Made by a program: the position numbers and the translations under genes. This document shows, one piece after another, positions 35,301 to 46,216 of a stretch of DNA of 64,000 bases (the first letter of the stretch is position 1; each line of letters begins with the position of its first letter). Source of the stretch: Membranipora membranacea. Taxonomy: Eukaryota > Bryozoa > Gymnolaemata > Cheilostomatida > Membraniporidae. The stretch covers positions 24,983,387 to 25,047,386 of the forward strand of contig OU612069.1 in NCBI GenBank assembly GCA_914767715.1, in the 5' to 3' direction. The notes under the pieces were generated by a model, which was not told where the DNA came from, made no database searches, and saw only the letters and a program-made list of their open reading frames with translations.

Positions 35301-35672
35301 AGATGCCATTTTTCAAAAACAAAACATCATGTTATGGTAGCCAACAGCACTCTGCCTGCAGGATAGCCTTGTGACATAGTCTATCTCTGAGCCAACAGAG
35401 GGCACAAGGGAATTGATGTCTATGATAGGAACACTTATCAGCTGACTTTGAGCATAAAGACAGGACTAAGAAATCTTCCTGGAATACACGCTCTCGATGA
35501 TGATACAGTAGTCGTATCCGATTCTGAAGGAAATCATGTTTCTACAAACTTTATACAGATGCTAAGCCTATCTGGACCTATGATGGAATCACCAAGCCTA
35601 CTGGTCTCTCATCTGATGAGGCTGGAATTTTTTACATCGTCAGTGCAGAAATCTGTCCTATCAGTGGAAGGT
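32310..35672 (+). pseudogene. Decayed TRIM-type gene (RING, B-boxes, coiled coil, NHL-like)
   Basis: Exon-like pieces occur in TRIM order. 32310-32491 begins MASNDDSAALP and carries a RING remnant (MEDPHTLPCHHVLC ... VQCGFCR) followed by a GT donor; the first RING Cys and one later ligand are replaced (SGFC, CHPY). 33060-33215 holds a B-box (VICTEEQKPSVRYCKDCDKRLCSEH). About 33690-33797 holds a second B-box split by a one-base shift (CPEHTW, then LFCESCSTHSICE). 33992-34195 and 34523-34737 are Glu/Lys-rich coiled coils. About 34995-35672 resembles the C-terminal NHL-like region of TRIM56-type proteins (NWTEDGGIICNHGDQI; GIHALDDDTVVVSDSEG; YDGITKPTGLSSDEAG), with frameshifts near 34740 and 35530. 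TRIM proteins are E3 ubiquitin ligases, many in innate immunity. Lost zinc ligands and several shifts argue for a pseudogene, although assembly errors remain possible. Confidence 0.6.
33222..33450 (-). mobile_element. tRNA-derived SINE family 2, copy b
   Basis: Minus-strand head: gtagctgagttggttagagc (A box) and ggtttcaaatcccgc (B box, about 33372-33386). The body matches the 22.1-kb copy, including gcgcggccgcc and gttgctctcagttt. It sits between the two B-box pieces of the TRIM-type gene, in reverse orientation. Confidence 0.8.
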
Positions 35673-35699
35673 AAAAGTGTTAATGGTTTACTGGTTTCA

Positions 35700-38006
35700 T
35701 GAGCCACTTTGGTGGGCTTCATAATTCCGCCTTCCTATAATCTTGCAGACACATCATTCGAATTCATTTGTGGCCAACTCAGATAATTACCATTAGGGCC
35801 ATTCATAGCCAGGACATCAGAGGAGATGTTTCCTGTGCTGCAATGATTTAGGATTTTACCCATCTTTGTCACTTGGCACTGTAGCATATAGCTCTGAGAA
35901 AAAGTGATTTATTGTGCACTATCTGGATATGGTGGTAAGAATTGATACATTTCCGATGAAGAAAATAGTCAGAAGCTTAGGGTGGAAATAGATGGCAGCG
36001 CAACGCAAACTCCACGAGTGTTTATGCTTTGAATCAATCATGTTGCTATTCATTGCCATAATTCTAATTTCCCAGGAAAGAATGTAGCAGTTTTGGAAAG
36101 TGATCTTTTGAATGCTCTGAAAGAAATAGGAGATATATCGACTTCTGGCAGTAAGACGGCTCGAGCTTGGGGTGATAGCGGCATTAGTTTGCTCAATACA
36201 GAGAGATGACTCATACCTGACACAGACACACAAAGAGCAGCACCAGTATCTGAGGGTTAGTTTGTTCTATTCTTTCAATATGAGTTTTCAAAAATTTTTA
36301 CATGAATTCTTTGTAATAATTTTAGAGTGTTATCCGTGTGGCATATCTGTTTCTGCTTCTCTCTTATCTATCAACAATCTCCCAACCCTGGCTTGTAATG
36401 CATTACTTAAGCTTTGAAGTTTTGAAACTACACAATAATTTCTATTTGTGAAAATTCTCTATTTTAGAAGAGGATCAATATATCAAACTAGTGACACTAA
36501 TGAAGAAAGCCAATTTCAGCATAACAGCCATATAAAAGCAAGTAATTAGTGCAATTATCAAATCAGACTTTGGATATTTCCTGCCATAGAAAGACTTGCA
36601 ATGCCGATAATGACAATTGGGTCAGTAATTCACAATTCGCTCATTAGCAGGAGATATGACCTTGATATGACCTCTACGATTGAGCCGTAGTCAGGGCCTC
36701 TCTCTCCCTTCTTTAGTTTCCTTGTTTAGGATTATAAGACCATTGCTTTCCATCCTCATTGTACCTGTAAATACAACCCGACAGTGTCTGTTAAAGTGGT
36801 ATGGTTTTATAGATCTTAGGCTGAAAAGTCATTAGGGCATATGAAATAAAACAGCCTGTGAACCTAATTGCAGTAAAACTGCTGCAATGTCTGAAAATTG
36901 GGATCATAGTGATTTATTGCTTCCCCCTGCAAACGTGATATACTATTGCATGTATATCTCTGATCGATAGAGAGTGAATTAATTCACTTAGCTTGAGTGC
37001 AGCTGAAATTCAGTATTTAGGAGACGTATGGATGATTACCCAAACTTTTGGATACACACTTATCATTTTCTCATTCTTTGTTAAAATATTCTAATTTATA
37101 TTTAGAAAATCTGATATCACCTTTTAACAGTTTTGGAAGAGCATTTGGCACATGTTTTTGACAAGAAAAGTGACATCGAAACTGTGTATTGCTAGCCTAA
37201 GCTCAGAAGAGAGAACTAATAATGCAGAACTAGGTAATTCTGTTTCGATCATGTGTGTTTGACAAAATTAAAGTTGTCCTCTCTTTCAGCCAAATGTAGG
37301 TGCTCAATATTTGCGACAGAAGCTCTATCGATCAGAGGTACACATACTCATAGTGTAATCTCGAAATCAGTGTGCTCCCCCTGACCACTATGATCCTTGA
37401 TAAAATAAATGAAAAAAAACTAATTGCTATTTTCCACAATTAACATTTTTTTTTTTATTTGCCCTATGAACTAACAATATTTGATTTACTGGGGTAACAT
37501 ATCCACTGTTTTAATAGGACTGACCCTTTAAATATTATTCAGTGAAAGCAATGGAGAGTTTAAACTTTCAATGTTTGTAGATGGTATACCATTATAGGGT
37601 GTAGGCTAATCATATAGAACTTGTTGTAAGTTAGTTTTATGTCTCGTTCAAAATTTGTAGCATACCTTGGGAAGGTGTGATGACATGAAAACTATCAGTC
37701 AAAGAAATTTCAAGGATTAGAAGTTTGCAATTGGAACAAAATCGCCTCTTCAGTGTGTGTTGAGCCTAGCCCTTACTCCATTGTATCTGAAGACTGCATA
37801 GCGCCTTGAACTTTGTACAAATCAGTAACAAGATATTATATAAATAAAGCCAGAATTAAGCGAATTAAAACCATAAAACATATATAGAGATACAGAATTG
37901 GGGGATAATTTTTTTCCGCCACATTTAACGTGCGACTCGTTTCTACTCTTTCTCCGAGTCCTTTATGTTGTCATTAGGCCGGTGGGAATGGATAAGTCGG
38001 AGTTAC
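35700..38006. other. Mostly non-coding; two weak exon-like pieces
   Basis: Two plus-strand pieces look protein-like but are unassigned. 36070-36208 reads KNVAVLESDLLNALKEIGD and then SGSKTARAWGDSG. 37130-37197 follows a ttttaacag acceptor and reads LEEHLAHVFDKKSDIETVYC before TAG. They could be remains of the TRIM-type gene or of another gene. The rest is AT-rich with no visible gene. Confidence 0.25.
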
Positions 38007-41000
38007 TTACTTCCAGGTATATGTAGATTTGAAGTATTCCTTTAGTATTTGATGATTATCCACTCTATATTTATTTGTTCTCCTTATTGTATCTCCTTTT
38101 AATAAATGTGTCGGCTTCTCAGGTAGTGATGGTATCTCTGTGTTCTCACCGATGCTCTGTAACAAACAAAAAGTGATGAGTGTCATGTTAGTTATCAAAC
38201 AACAATGGCAGCAGTTTCAAAAAACAGTTTGTATGAGAGCTCCAGAATGACAGCAGGGTCAGAGCTAAACATCAAAAAGATTCTCTACACTCTGGCACCA
38301 ATTCAAAATAGGAGTCAGTTATTGCTGGGTGACACGATGGTGTACACGGTAGATTAAAATAGATCATCAGAGATAACCAAATCAAGGACAATGAAACAGT
38401 ATTGGGCTTATAAGAAACAAACTAAAAGAGTAAAGGGCACATTATTGTATTACTTTCTATCAATACATCTGGCGTTATTAGTTTTTTCGTGGGTAATTCA
38501 GTGCTTTTCCCTCACAACCAATCGGCCTTGGATTTCGGATAAGAGCAAAAATTAGAGCTTCAAAAAATTAAACTGGTGTTGATCGACTTTATTGGTAAAT
38601 TTTCAGGCTCCCCCCCCCCCCCAAACAACTAATCGACCTCGGCTCTCTGTGACCTTCAGCAGCAGAGAGGTCACACTGACGTGGTGACTACACTATTAGA
38701 AAGTGTATGTTTGATAGTTAGAGTCAATTTAGTACGATCAGCTAATATTAGTGCCCCTCATCAATAAATTTTACCTCAGGTCGGCACACTAGGCCTACAT
38801 TCCTTGTCCTGGTGCTCCACGAGCTAAGTGAAGTAGTTCACTCTGTATGGATAAGAGAAATACATGCAATAGTATGTCGCGTCATCGGTGTGTAGAGAGG
38901 AAGCATTTTCATAACTCAGTTTATTAGATTACCTTGACTACGTGTAGAGATCCGTCACTCCTTAGCTGTGTGTAATGTAAGTCTGTAACTTCAGGGAGCC
39001 CATCAGGTAAGGATAAAGGCTTCACTCTTATTAGGTGTTTTATCTGCATCAGCAAGTCATTATTTGCCTGGGTATTGGGCACTAGTACCTGCTTATGCAT
39101 CTAGAAAATAAAAATCACAATAGATTAAATATTGAAATACATTCAGTAAGACCTAAAACACATGTGAAACTGATTCAAAGCCCTGCATTGTCGACATAGA
39201 GTGTTATCCTTTCATATTCTCATATCAGCTTCTTGTCACAGGTTTTCTATTTATATTATCTTTTAAACTGATTAGTAGAACTTGTGACAAAGAAGCAAAC
39301 AGTGAAACAAGACATATATCCACAGTCATGTCCTCAGCGTGACTGTAATGAGTTGTCTTTTCAGGCTGAAAGGAAGAATAACTCTTAATCTGGTATTTAA
39401 TAAAACTTAATCGAACCTCATTGCAACAAATGCAACATTCTAGTATAATACACAAGCATAATGGGCTCTGCAGGCTATAAAAATTAAATACGATGGCCAG
39501 TGAATCCGAGACAGACATCATCATGCACTCTCAGCAGGGCCTAATCTTAGGCTCTAACCATAGGGCTATTTGAATACAGGAATGAAAATTCAAATTGTTT
39601 CCCTTGGTGTAAGTTTTTAAAAGAGCATGTCAACTACAATGATAGGCCTACAGGTGATGTAGGCAAATACTACAGGGATCTCTTTATATTACTAACCTTT
39701 TCATCGATACCAAAGTGTTCACATAGTTTTTTGTTAGTTCTGGGTTGATGTTTCAGAGTTTTTACTCGCGTCACTACATGAGCTATACTGGGCTTCGGTG
39801 CAGGGTCATCTTTAGTAGCTGCTAATCTTTCCTATAATGACAAAGACAGTGAAATAATGAAATTACAATTCTTAAGGTTTAGAGACGAGAACAAAGCCTA
39901 ATCCAGGCTTCAAGGCTATCACCAGTAAGCTACCAGAAGAATTAATCTGAATATAGGCCTACCTATAACTGAAAAACTCTCACTGTAATAATACATCATG
40001 CCATGAAGATAAGATATCCATTACAAACCTAGAACTTTTGTAGTGACCCTAGATCAGCTCTATATTACAAACTTTTCTTTTGCTGAACAGTTCAATATCA
40101 TGCAAGTGAATGTTACAGATAATGTTATATGAATGAATATATTGACTTGGTGCCAAATGGCCTGAAAAAATCAGAGAACTGCTAACTAATCATAGAACTA
40201 CATTAGGAGGGCCAAGACATAGATCAAGCATAATCCAATTAGGCTGAATATAGAGTTCATGCTGCCGGCTGACCAGAAGAATGGGAAAGACCTGAAATCT
40301 GGCAAAGTGAATCTAGCTAAGTCTGGGAAACCACTCTCATAGAAAATTTTCAATAATATGTTGCCAAGCTGAGAGGTATTTCCGTTAAGTCAAACTTTAA
40401 GTCTAGTCAAATTTTTGCTAAAATCCCTGCTTTCCCCTATCACCTTATTATTTCCATACAGCAGTGATTCAATTCTTGGTTGCACACCTTGGTACATCCT
40501 CCTTCTCAATCAGTCCTGTTAACCACTATTATCCTTCTAAGATTGAGCTCTGAATGTTGCTAGTGGCATTTCATCATTATCATTCAGTGTTTTAAGAAAG
40601 CAATTATCAGTGACCAATAAGGCCTATAGCACGCAAACTGAAAACACTGAAGGATCCATGGTATTGTATTCATTCAGCGAGCAAGAATCATGAAACCAGT
40701 TATGATCCCAACCCATTGTGGAAAACAGATATTGAGGTAATAAACCAGGGAGAATTTAACTCCACTTCCATTCTCCCTTGATACATTAAACTAACCTTGA
40801 GAGCCATCAATGGACGCTGCCATTCTTTTTTCTCTTTTATCATGAAGTATTCATCACGCCTTGTTCTCTCCGGGATCGGCTTCCAGCTATTCTGATATGG
40901 TCTCCTTTCTCCTTTGTGTCGCACAGATTGAGCTGAATATGTAACAGTTTTCTGCAAAAAATTAAGTTAATGGTTATCAAGATTGTGTGAGGATGTAGTC

Positions 41001-41653
41001 ATCATCATGACAATACAATATAGTAGGCTATATATACATATAGATAGTAGGAGTAGGCATTAATATGGTCACTTCTATTGATTATTAGGCAAGCATGTCT
41101 GATTTACAAGAAGGTATACCAAATCCATAACCATTTGCAGAGGGAAAGAGAGTGAAATGATGCATGGTTGAATCAAGGGATTAGAGGGAACCCCTTGAAT
41201 GAATCAACAGTTACATATCATCAACAGTTACAATGAATGATGCAGAATGAATGAAGGGAGAACCTAGGCAAGACTAGAGTAGAGTAGAGAAAAATCATCA
41301 TTATTTTGTTATTACTGTTTCAGCCAAGTAGGCTTAAGTGAATTAATCCTCTCACCAATAACCTTGGAAGCCTAAGCCGTAAGTGATCCATACTTGCAGA
41401 CCTGGGTAGATCCTAACAATAAAAGGTTTTACAATGAGAGCCAATGAGTTTTGTTAAAATAAGATGCACAAGGCAAGCACTTCTTTGCAAAAACAAGTTT
41501 AGGAAACAACAATTTTAACTCCTTAACCAAAAGTTGAAGTTAGAAAACCATGTTCAAGGCTTAGAATCCTTAAGAAATAATTTCCCAGAAATCTCATATA
41601 TCGATAAGTGGTAATAAGAACATATAAACCTGTCTTGCATTCCGGTTATGCAT
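38007..41653 (-). CDS. MRPL30: Mitochondrial large-subunit ribosomal protein uL30m
   Basis: Four exons join in phase 0: 40796-40951, 39697-39831, 38933-39100 and 38007-38156. A first exon is needed upstream. The best non-overlapping candidate is 41630-41653 (MHNRNARQ, then GTTTAT), giving about 210 aa. The core HVVTRVKTLKHQPRTNKKL, GIDEKMHKQVLVPNT and IKHLIRVKPLSLPDGLP matches the L30 fold of animal MRPL30 (I/V-VTR-I/V-K, HLIR-I/V-KPL-LP-GLP). MRPL30 is a structural protein of the mitochondrial 39S subunit, imported by an N-terminal presequence. The protein is longer than the usual 160 or so residues because of a C-terminal extension ending FKSTYTWK and a longer N-terminus. An alternative first exon ending at 41829 (LLCQ, good GTAGGT donor) would overlap NUBP1 exon 1 antisense. 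Confidence 0.88.
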
Positions 41654-41841
41654 TTTCAGCAATAACCATCAGTATCTTTTGGGGCCAAAAACTTCAAACT
41701 TCAAACTCATATTCTCAGCCCACTTTGACTTATTCATTCCACATAAAATCAGATTCAGCCTCTTGAACCTGCTCTCAACCACACTGAGCTTTTAAATTTC
41801 AATTGAATGACTACATACAGATCTACCTACCTGACACAATA
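41654..41841. promoter_or_regulatory. Short divergent promoter region between MRPL30 and NUBP1
   Basis: If the favoured first exons are right, the two start codons are 188 bp apart, facing away from each other. Such spacing is typical of bidirectional promoters of housekeeping genes. I see no convincing TATA box or CpG island. This is inference from gene order. Confidence 0.45.
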
Positions 41842-44800
41842 ATGGGTAAGAAGTTTCCCAAGTTGTTGACAACAAATATTTAACTAAACTTAAAAACATA
41901 TTATGATGAACACAGGTCTTCTCCAAAACCTGGGACGTTGGGAGTGTTCCCCTTGGGTTTATGTTGTTTTGTTTTTGAAGGTTATTCATGAAAGAGAAGA
42001 TGCAACAAGATCTCATGGTCTTTGGGAAGAAATTTTAACATCACTTCCCTGAGTTACTCAGGGAAGTGATGTTAAAATTTCGGGGTTTGGGGTCACCCAA
42101 ACCCCAAAAACCAAATACTCAGTGAGTATTTGGTTCGAAATACTACCTCTACCACATACATACCTTGTTTGTTTGTTCTACTGCAGCCCATTGAGCAACC
42201 ATCTCAAATCCAAATTGTTCTTCCAGCTCTAAACCCTTGGCAAAAAGTGGTAAATATACTAAGGTCAGAATTACAGGTTTCCCTGTTCAAGGTTTCTATG
42301 ATGCCCTTTAGTAAGGCTTACCTTACTACTCACTGTTAAGCTTAAGTTGTCATATGAAAAAAAGGTAATATCCATAGGCACTTCCTCACTTTGTATTACT
42401 CAGTTCCTGATATAACAACTAAACACCCTAAGCAGCACAAGTCCTCATCAAAGTGCATAGCCCTAACTATGTAGTGTAGGCTTAGAACAAGTCTAGATGG
42501 TAATTTCATGTTTGTATCATCTCTATTTTAATTTCAGCTGATACAGAAGCTATACCAGAACACTGCCCAGGTACAGAGAGTACTGATGCTGGTAAAGCTT
42601 CAGCTTGCCAGGGATGTCCTAACCAGCAGATATGCGCCAGTGCTAAACCAGCACCGCCTGATCCAGCACTAGATGTCATCAAACAGAGATTCCAAGATGT
42701 CAAACATAAGATCCTGGTATGTATGTGGGTGTGTGAAGAACCCGCCTAGATTGTCTGACTCAAATCAAATGTAATCTGGGATGTGTGCAGACTTGTGATA
42801 TTGAGATCCAGGTTCCTTTCCTGACCTACCCTTTGCTCCTGTTTGAAAGACATTCATTCAACCACGCTTGGTACTTTTAGAATTTCGACTTATCATACCG
42901 CAGCACATAACAGCGGATGAATGCTTGTACATGTGACTAGAAGGAATATTGTCAAGTTTATATGTTTAGGTTTTGGATGAATACCTTCATCTAAGAACTA
43001 AAATCAACTAAATGTTGGATGATGTAACATGTTAACTATCTATTCAAGGGTGAATTCTTATTCCAATTCACTTTCTATCATTTTATTGCAGCTTTGTCGC
43101 ATGGCACGTTTGTTGTCCTAATGACAAAGCTGATGAAGAAACTAAATTTTGCAGCAAGCTTCATTTAATAAAATAACACATCTGTTTTGATTTCAGGTAT
43201 TATCGGGTAAGGGCGGAGTAGGTAAGAGCACCGTAAGTGCACAGATAGCCCGAGGTCTAGCCACTAATGAGGATCTATCGGTGGCTCTACTTGATATTGA
43301 TATATGTGGACCGAGTATACCTACTATCATGGGTGTTGAGGGTGAACAGGTCAGTAAGTATGATGATACTCTAAAGGAGTAATTATTCAAAAGTTTAGTT
43401 CGAAAATTATATAAATATGGTAGGCTAATGAGGTTGAGGCGACATCAGCTAGCTAATAGAATTCACTAGTGGAAGTATGTGCAAACTAGTAGGTAAGGAG
43501 GACGGTTTTCTATCACTTTTGATGTTTTTCAAGTATTTTTTTTATCCATATCCTCTCAATATTTAAGTTTGATATCAATCTCACAGGTACACCAGAGTGG
43601 CAGTGGTTGGTCTCCAATCTATGTGGAGGATAATTTAGCTGTTATGTCTGTCGGATTTCTATTACCAAGGTACAGTCAAATACTCAAATACAATAACCAG
43701 TTACCAGTCATCTATCATCGTTTTAGATCATCATCGTAATGATGTTTGTTGAAACTGATCATGTTGATAAAATCCAAAAGCTGATGTTTTTTTTGTGGAT
43801 GACAGACTAGGCTCTTCTTATAACCTTTTATCTACAATGTAAAAGATACCCCACAGGGAAATCCAACACAATGAATTATAATTAGTTATTTTATTGGACT
43901 AATGGCCCTCCCGTTATGAGACCAATGACTCGTGATGCAATGTTTTAGTGGTCTAATGAATTTTGTAAAACTACTATTTAAAAACTGTGAACGTAACCAC
44001 TGCTCATATAGTGTACGCTTCTTATTTATTTTGTGTACAGTCCGGATGATGCAGTCATATGGAGAGGACCAAAGAAGAACGGATTGATTAAGCAGTTCCT
44101 ACGAGATGTTGACTGGGGTGAGCAGGACTTCCTGTTAGTAGACACGCCTCCTGGTACCTCAGATGAACATCTATCTATAGTACAGTATCTTAAAGGGTAA
44201 ATAATACTGTGATATCTTCTAAATATTTGATATTGTTTACCTCCATTGGCATCAGAATCGGAGAAATGGTGCTCATTGTGTGGCACAAAATCAGGAGAAC
44301 AAAAGAAACGAAAAATAAATGTGAAGTGTTCATTGATGCAGTTCAAGTTGAAAGTTGTTTTGATCCTCTAAGAGATAATGAGTTGCATGCTTCCTCCCCA
44401 ATGTTCTGAGCTGCTCCTTCCCTCAGGTACTGAGGAGGTGAGAGAGTGCTTATTGTGTGGGAAAGTTATGGTGTCTAACAGGCCTGCCTCGAAAATATCT
44501 GATGTTTTCATTTCATGTCACCCTATTTCTTTGATGTAACCTGCCTCTATTACCAATAGGATAGCGATAGTTATGACTGATCAATTAAGAGTTAAGGAAT
44601 GAAAGTGAAATTTGACCAGATCGTTGGTCTACCTGCATCCAAGGCTTACTTCCGGTACAAGTACTGTGATAGAAAGTTACGCCTTACCAAAATTACAATC
44701 AGCTAGCCTTGTTCAAGTTTATAGTGTTCTTATTTCTGTTGGCAGGTCAGGGATAGACGGGGCGGTGATAGTGACCACCCCACCTGAGGTCTCACTCAGT

Positions 44801-45423
44801 GATGTCAGAAAAGAAATAAACTTTTGTAAGAAGGTCAATGTACCAGTGCTAGGAGTCATAGAGAACATGTCCACATTTATATGTCCCAAATGTAGTACAC
44901 ATTCCCAAATATTCCCAGCTGCTAGTGGAGGAGCACAGAAAATGGCACAAGAGATGGGTGAGTGAATCTTACTCTAAAATGTAAAAGGACAGAAGTTATA
45001 CAGTCAGGTCTAATAACAAATGTGTACATATCAAAATTCTTGTGTTCGTTACTTTCTGGGTACTTCATGATATTGACAAAGGTCACTTTGCTTCAGTTGA
45101 GAGCGAGCTACTTCAAGTGTCACCTAAGCTTGTTTCAAAGCATGTCTAAATGAAACGATCCACACGCCAGAACAATACATAATTTTATTATTATCCGCGT
45201 CAGTTTGTTCCAGTAATCGAGTCACGAATGTCTTTTCATTGTAGACGTCCCATATCTTGGTGCGATACCCCTCGACCCACGACTGGCTCAGTGTTCAGAT
45301 CAAGGGCTAAATCTATACAGTCAACACCCAGACAGTCTCGTCACACAGGCCTATACTAACATCGTACAACAACTCTCATCTGTCATAACTAACAATAAAG
45401 AAGACAAAATGGAGGTCGAATGA
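41842..45423 (+). CDS. NUBP1: Cytosolic Fe-S cluster assembly factor NUBP1 (NBP35)
   Basis: Seven exons join exactly in phase: 41842-41845 (only ATGG), 42538-42716, 43197-43349, 43587-43669, 44041-44196, 44746-44957 and 45245-45423. The product is 321 aa, the usual length of animal NUBP1. The N-terminus has the four-Cys Fe4S4 motif (C11, C25, C28, C34: [19 protein letters not shown]). The P-loop is [12 protein letters not shown] (residues 62-73). [10 protein letters not shown] and [12 protein letters not shown] are the deviant Walker A partners of the MRP/MinD ATPase family. CPKC (C238, C241) binds the bridging cluster. NUBP1 forms the scaffold with NUBP2 for cytosolic and nuclear Fe-S proteins. 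The four-base first exon is chosen because ATGG|GTAAGA gives MAD, as in vertebrate NUBP1. It has no visible defects. Confidence 0.95.
42029..42135. repeat. Three consecutive perfect hairpins in NUBP1 intron 1
   Basis: Hairpin 1 has 26-bp perfect arms (42029-42054, 42056-42081) with a one-base spacer. Hairpin 2 has 10-bp arms ggggtttggg/cccaaacccc (42082-42091, 42096-42105) with loop gtca. Hairpin 3 has 13-bp arms aaccaaatactca/tgagtatttggtt (42109-42121, 42123-42135) with a one-base spacer. The three are back to back and unrelated in sequence. Confidence 0.92.
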
Positions 45424-46216
45424 AAACTTGCATAGGTGAAGTGAAGCTTGTTTTAAGGAATAGCAGTGATTCTTACTAAAATAGGAGTCGGAGGCTAGTC
45501 GTAATATACCAGTATTCATTCCAAATTATTAATAGGAAGCGGTGTATTATTTGCATTCAATCCACTATCCACTCACAGAATAATTTGGGTAAAACTTAAA
45601 AATCCTTGATGTACTCAGCACTTGCTAAATTACATTAGTTTCATTGCTGGACTGGTGCTCTCATACAAAATCTGGCTTCAATCATCTGTGTTGAACCATG
45701 TGGCATATTTATATTATCCACTACTGAAGATCCACTCTATATCTATAATTATCATGTTGCCAATCATTTTATTTTTCTGTTCCTAAGTACAGTCTGTGCA
45801 TTTATTTGAGCTTAGACAAATTCAGAAGGCACTTTTATACAAATAAAATTTTGTAGACAAGAAAATAAATATACAAAAAAGTTCAATATTATTTTAGTAT
45901 GAGTTAAACTGTCATTTTTTCTATCTGGACAAATGTTGTTCAGGTTGATTCTCCAAGAAAATATTGTAATCAAAAATATAATGAGACCAATGTTGATGAG
46001 ACGGAAAAGCAAATTGGAAGAAGTTTTGGTGGGACAAAAAATCAAGAACAGAAACGAACTGAGTATCGAAATAAAATGAAACAAAAGAAACAACCATGAA
46101 ATGGTCATCTGTCTTAATGGGTCCATCCCATCTTTCTGTTTTCTATGCCTCTGATGGTATCATCACAGAAAGTTGCCTCACATAACAGCTGACGCCAGGA
46201 TTTTACTAGTAATGCT
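45424..46216. other. Convergent 3' intergenic region of NUBP1 and the FAM194 gene
   Basis: About 790 bp between the NUBP1 stop and the FAM194 gene stop, AT-rich, expected to hold both 3' untranslated regions. No further gene is seen; open frames here lack protein-like composition. Confidence 0.5.

Noticed and set aside
41829-42016. Longer first exon of MRPL30
   Set aside because: It has a good donor and phase, but it would overlap the NUBP1 start exon in antisense and run into the hairpin cluster. It is kept only as an alternative.
43193-43390. Minus-strand open frame over the NUBP1 P-loop exon
   Set aside because: It is an antisense shadow of a clearly homologous coding exon.
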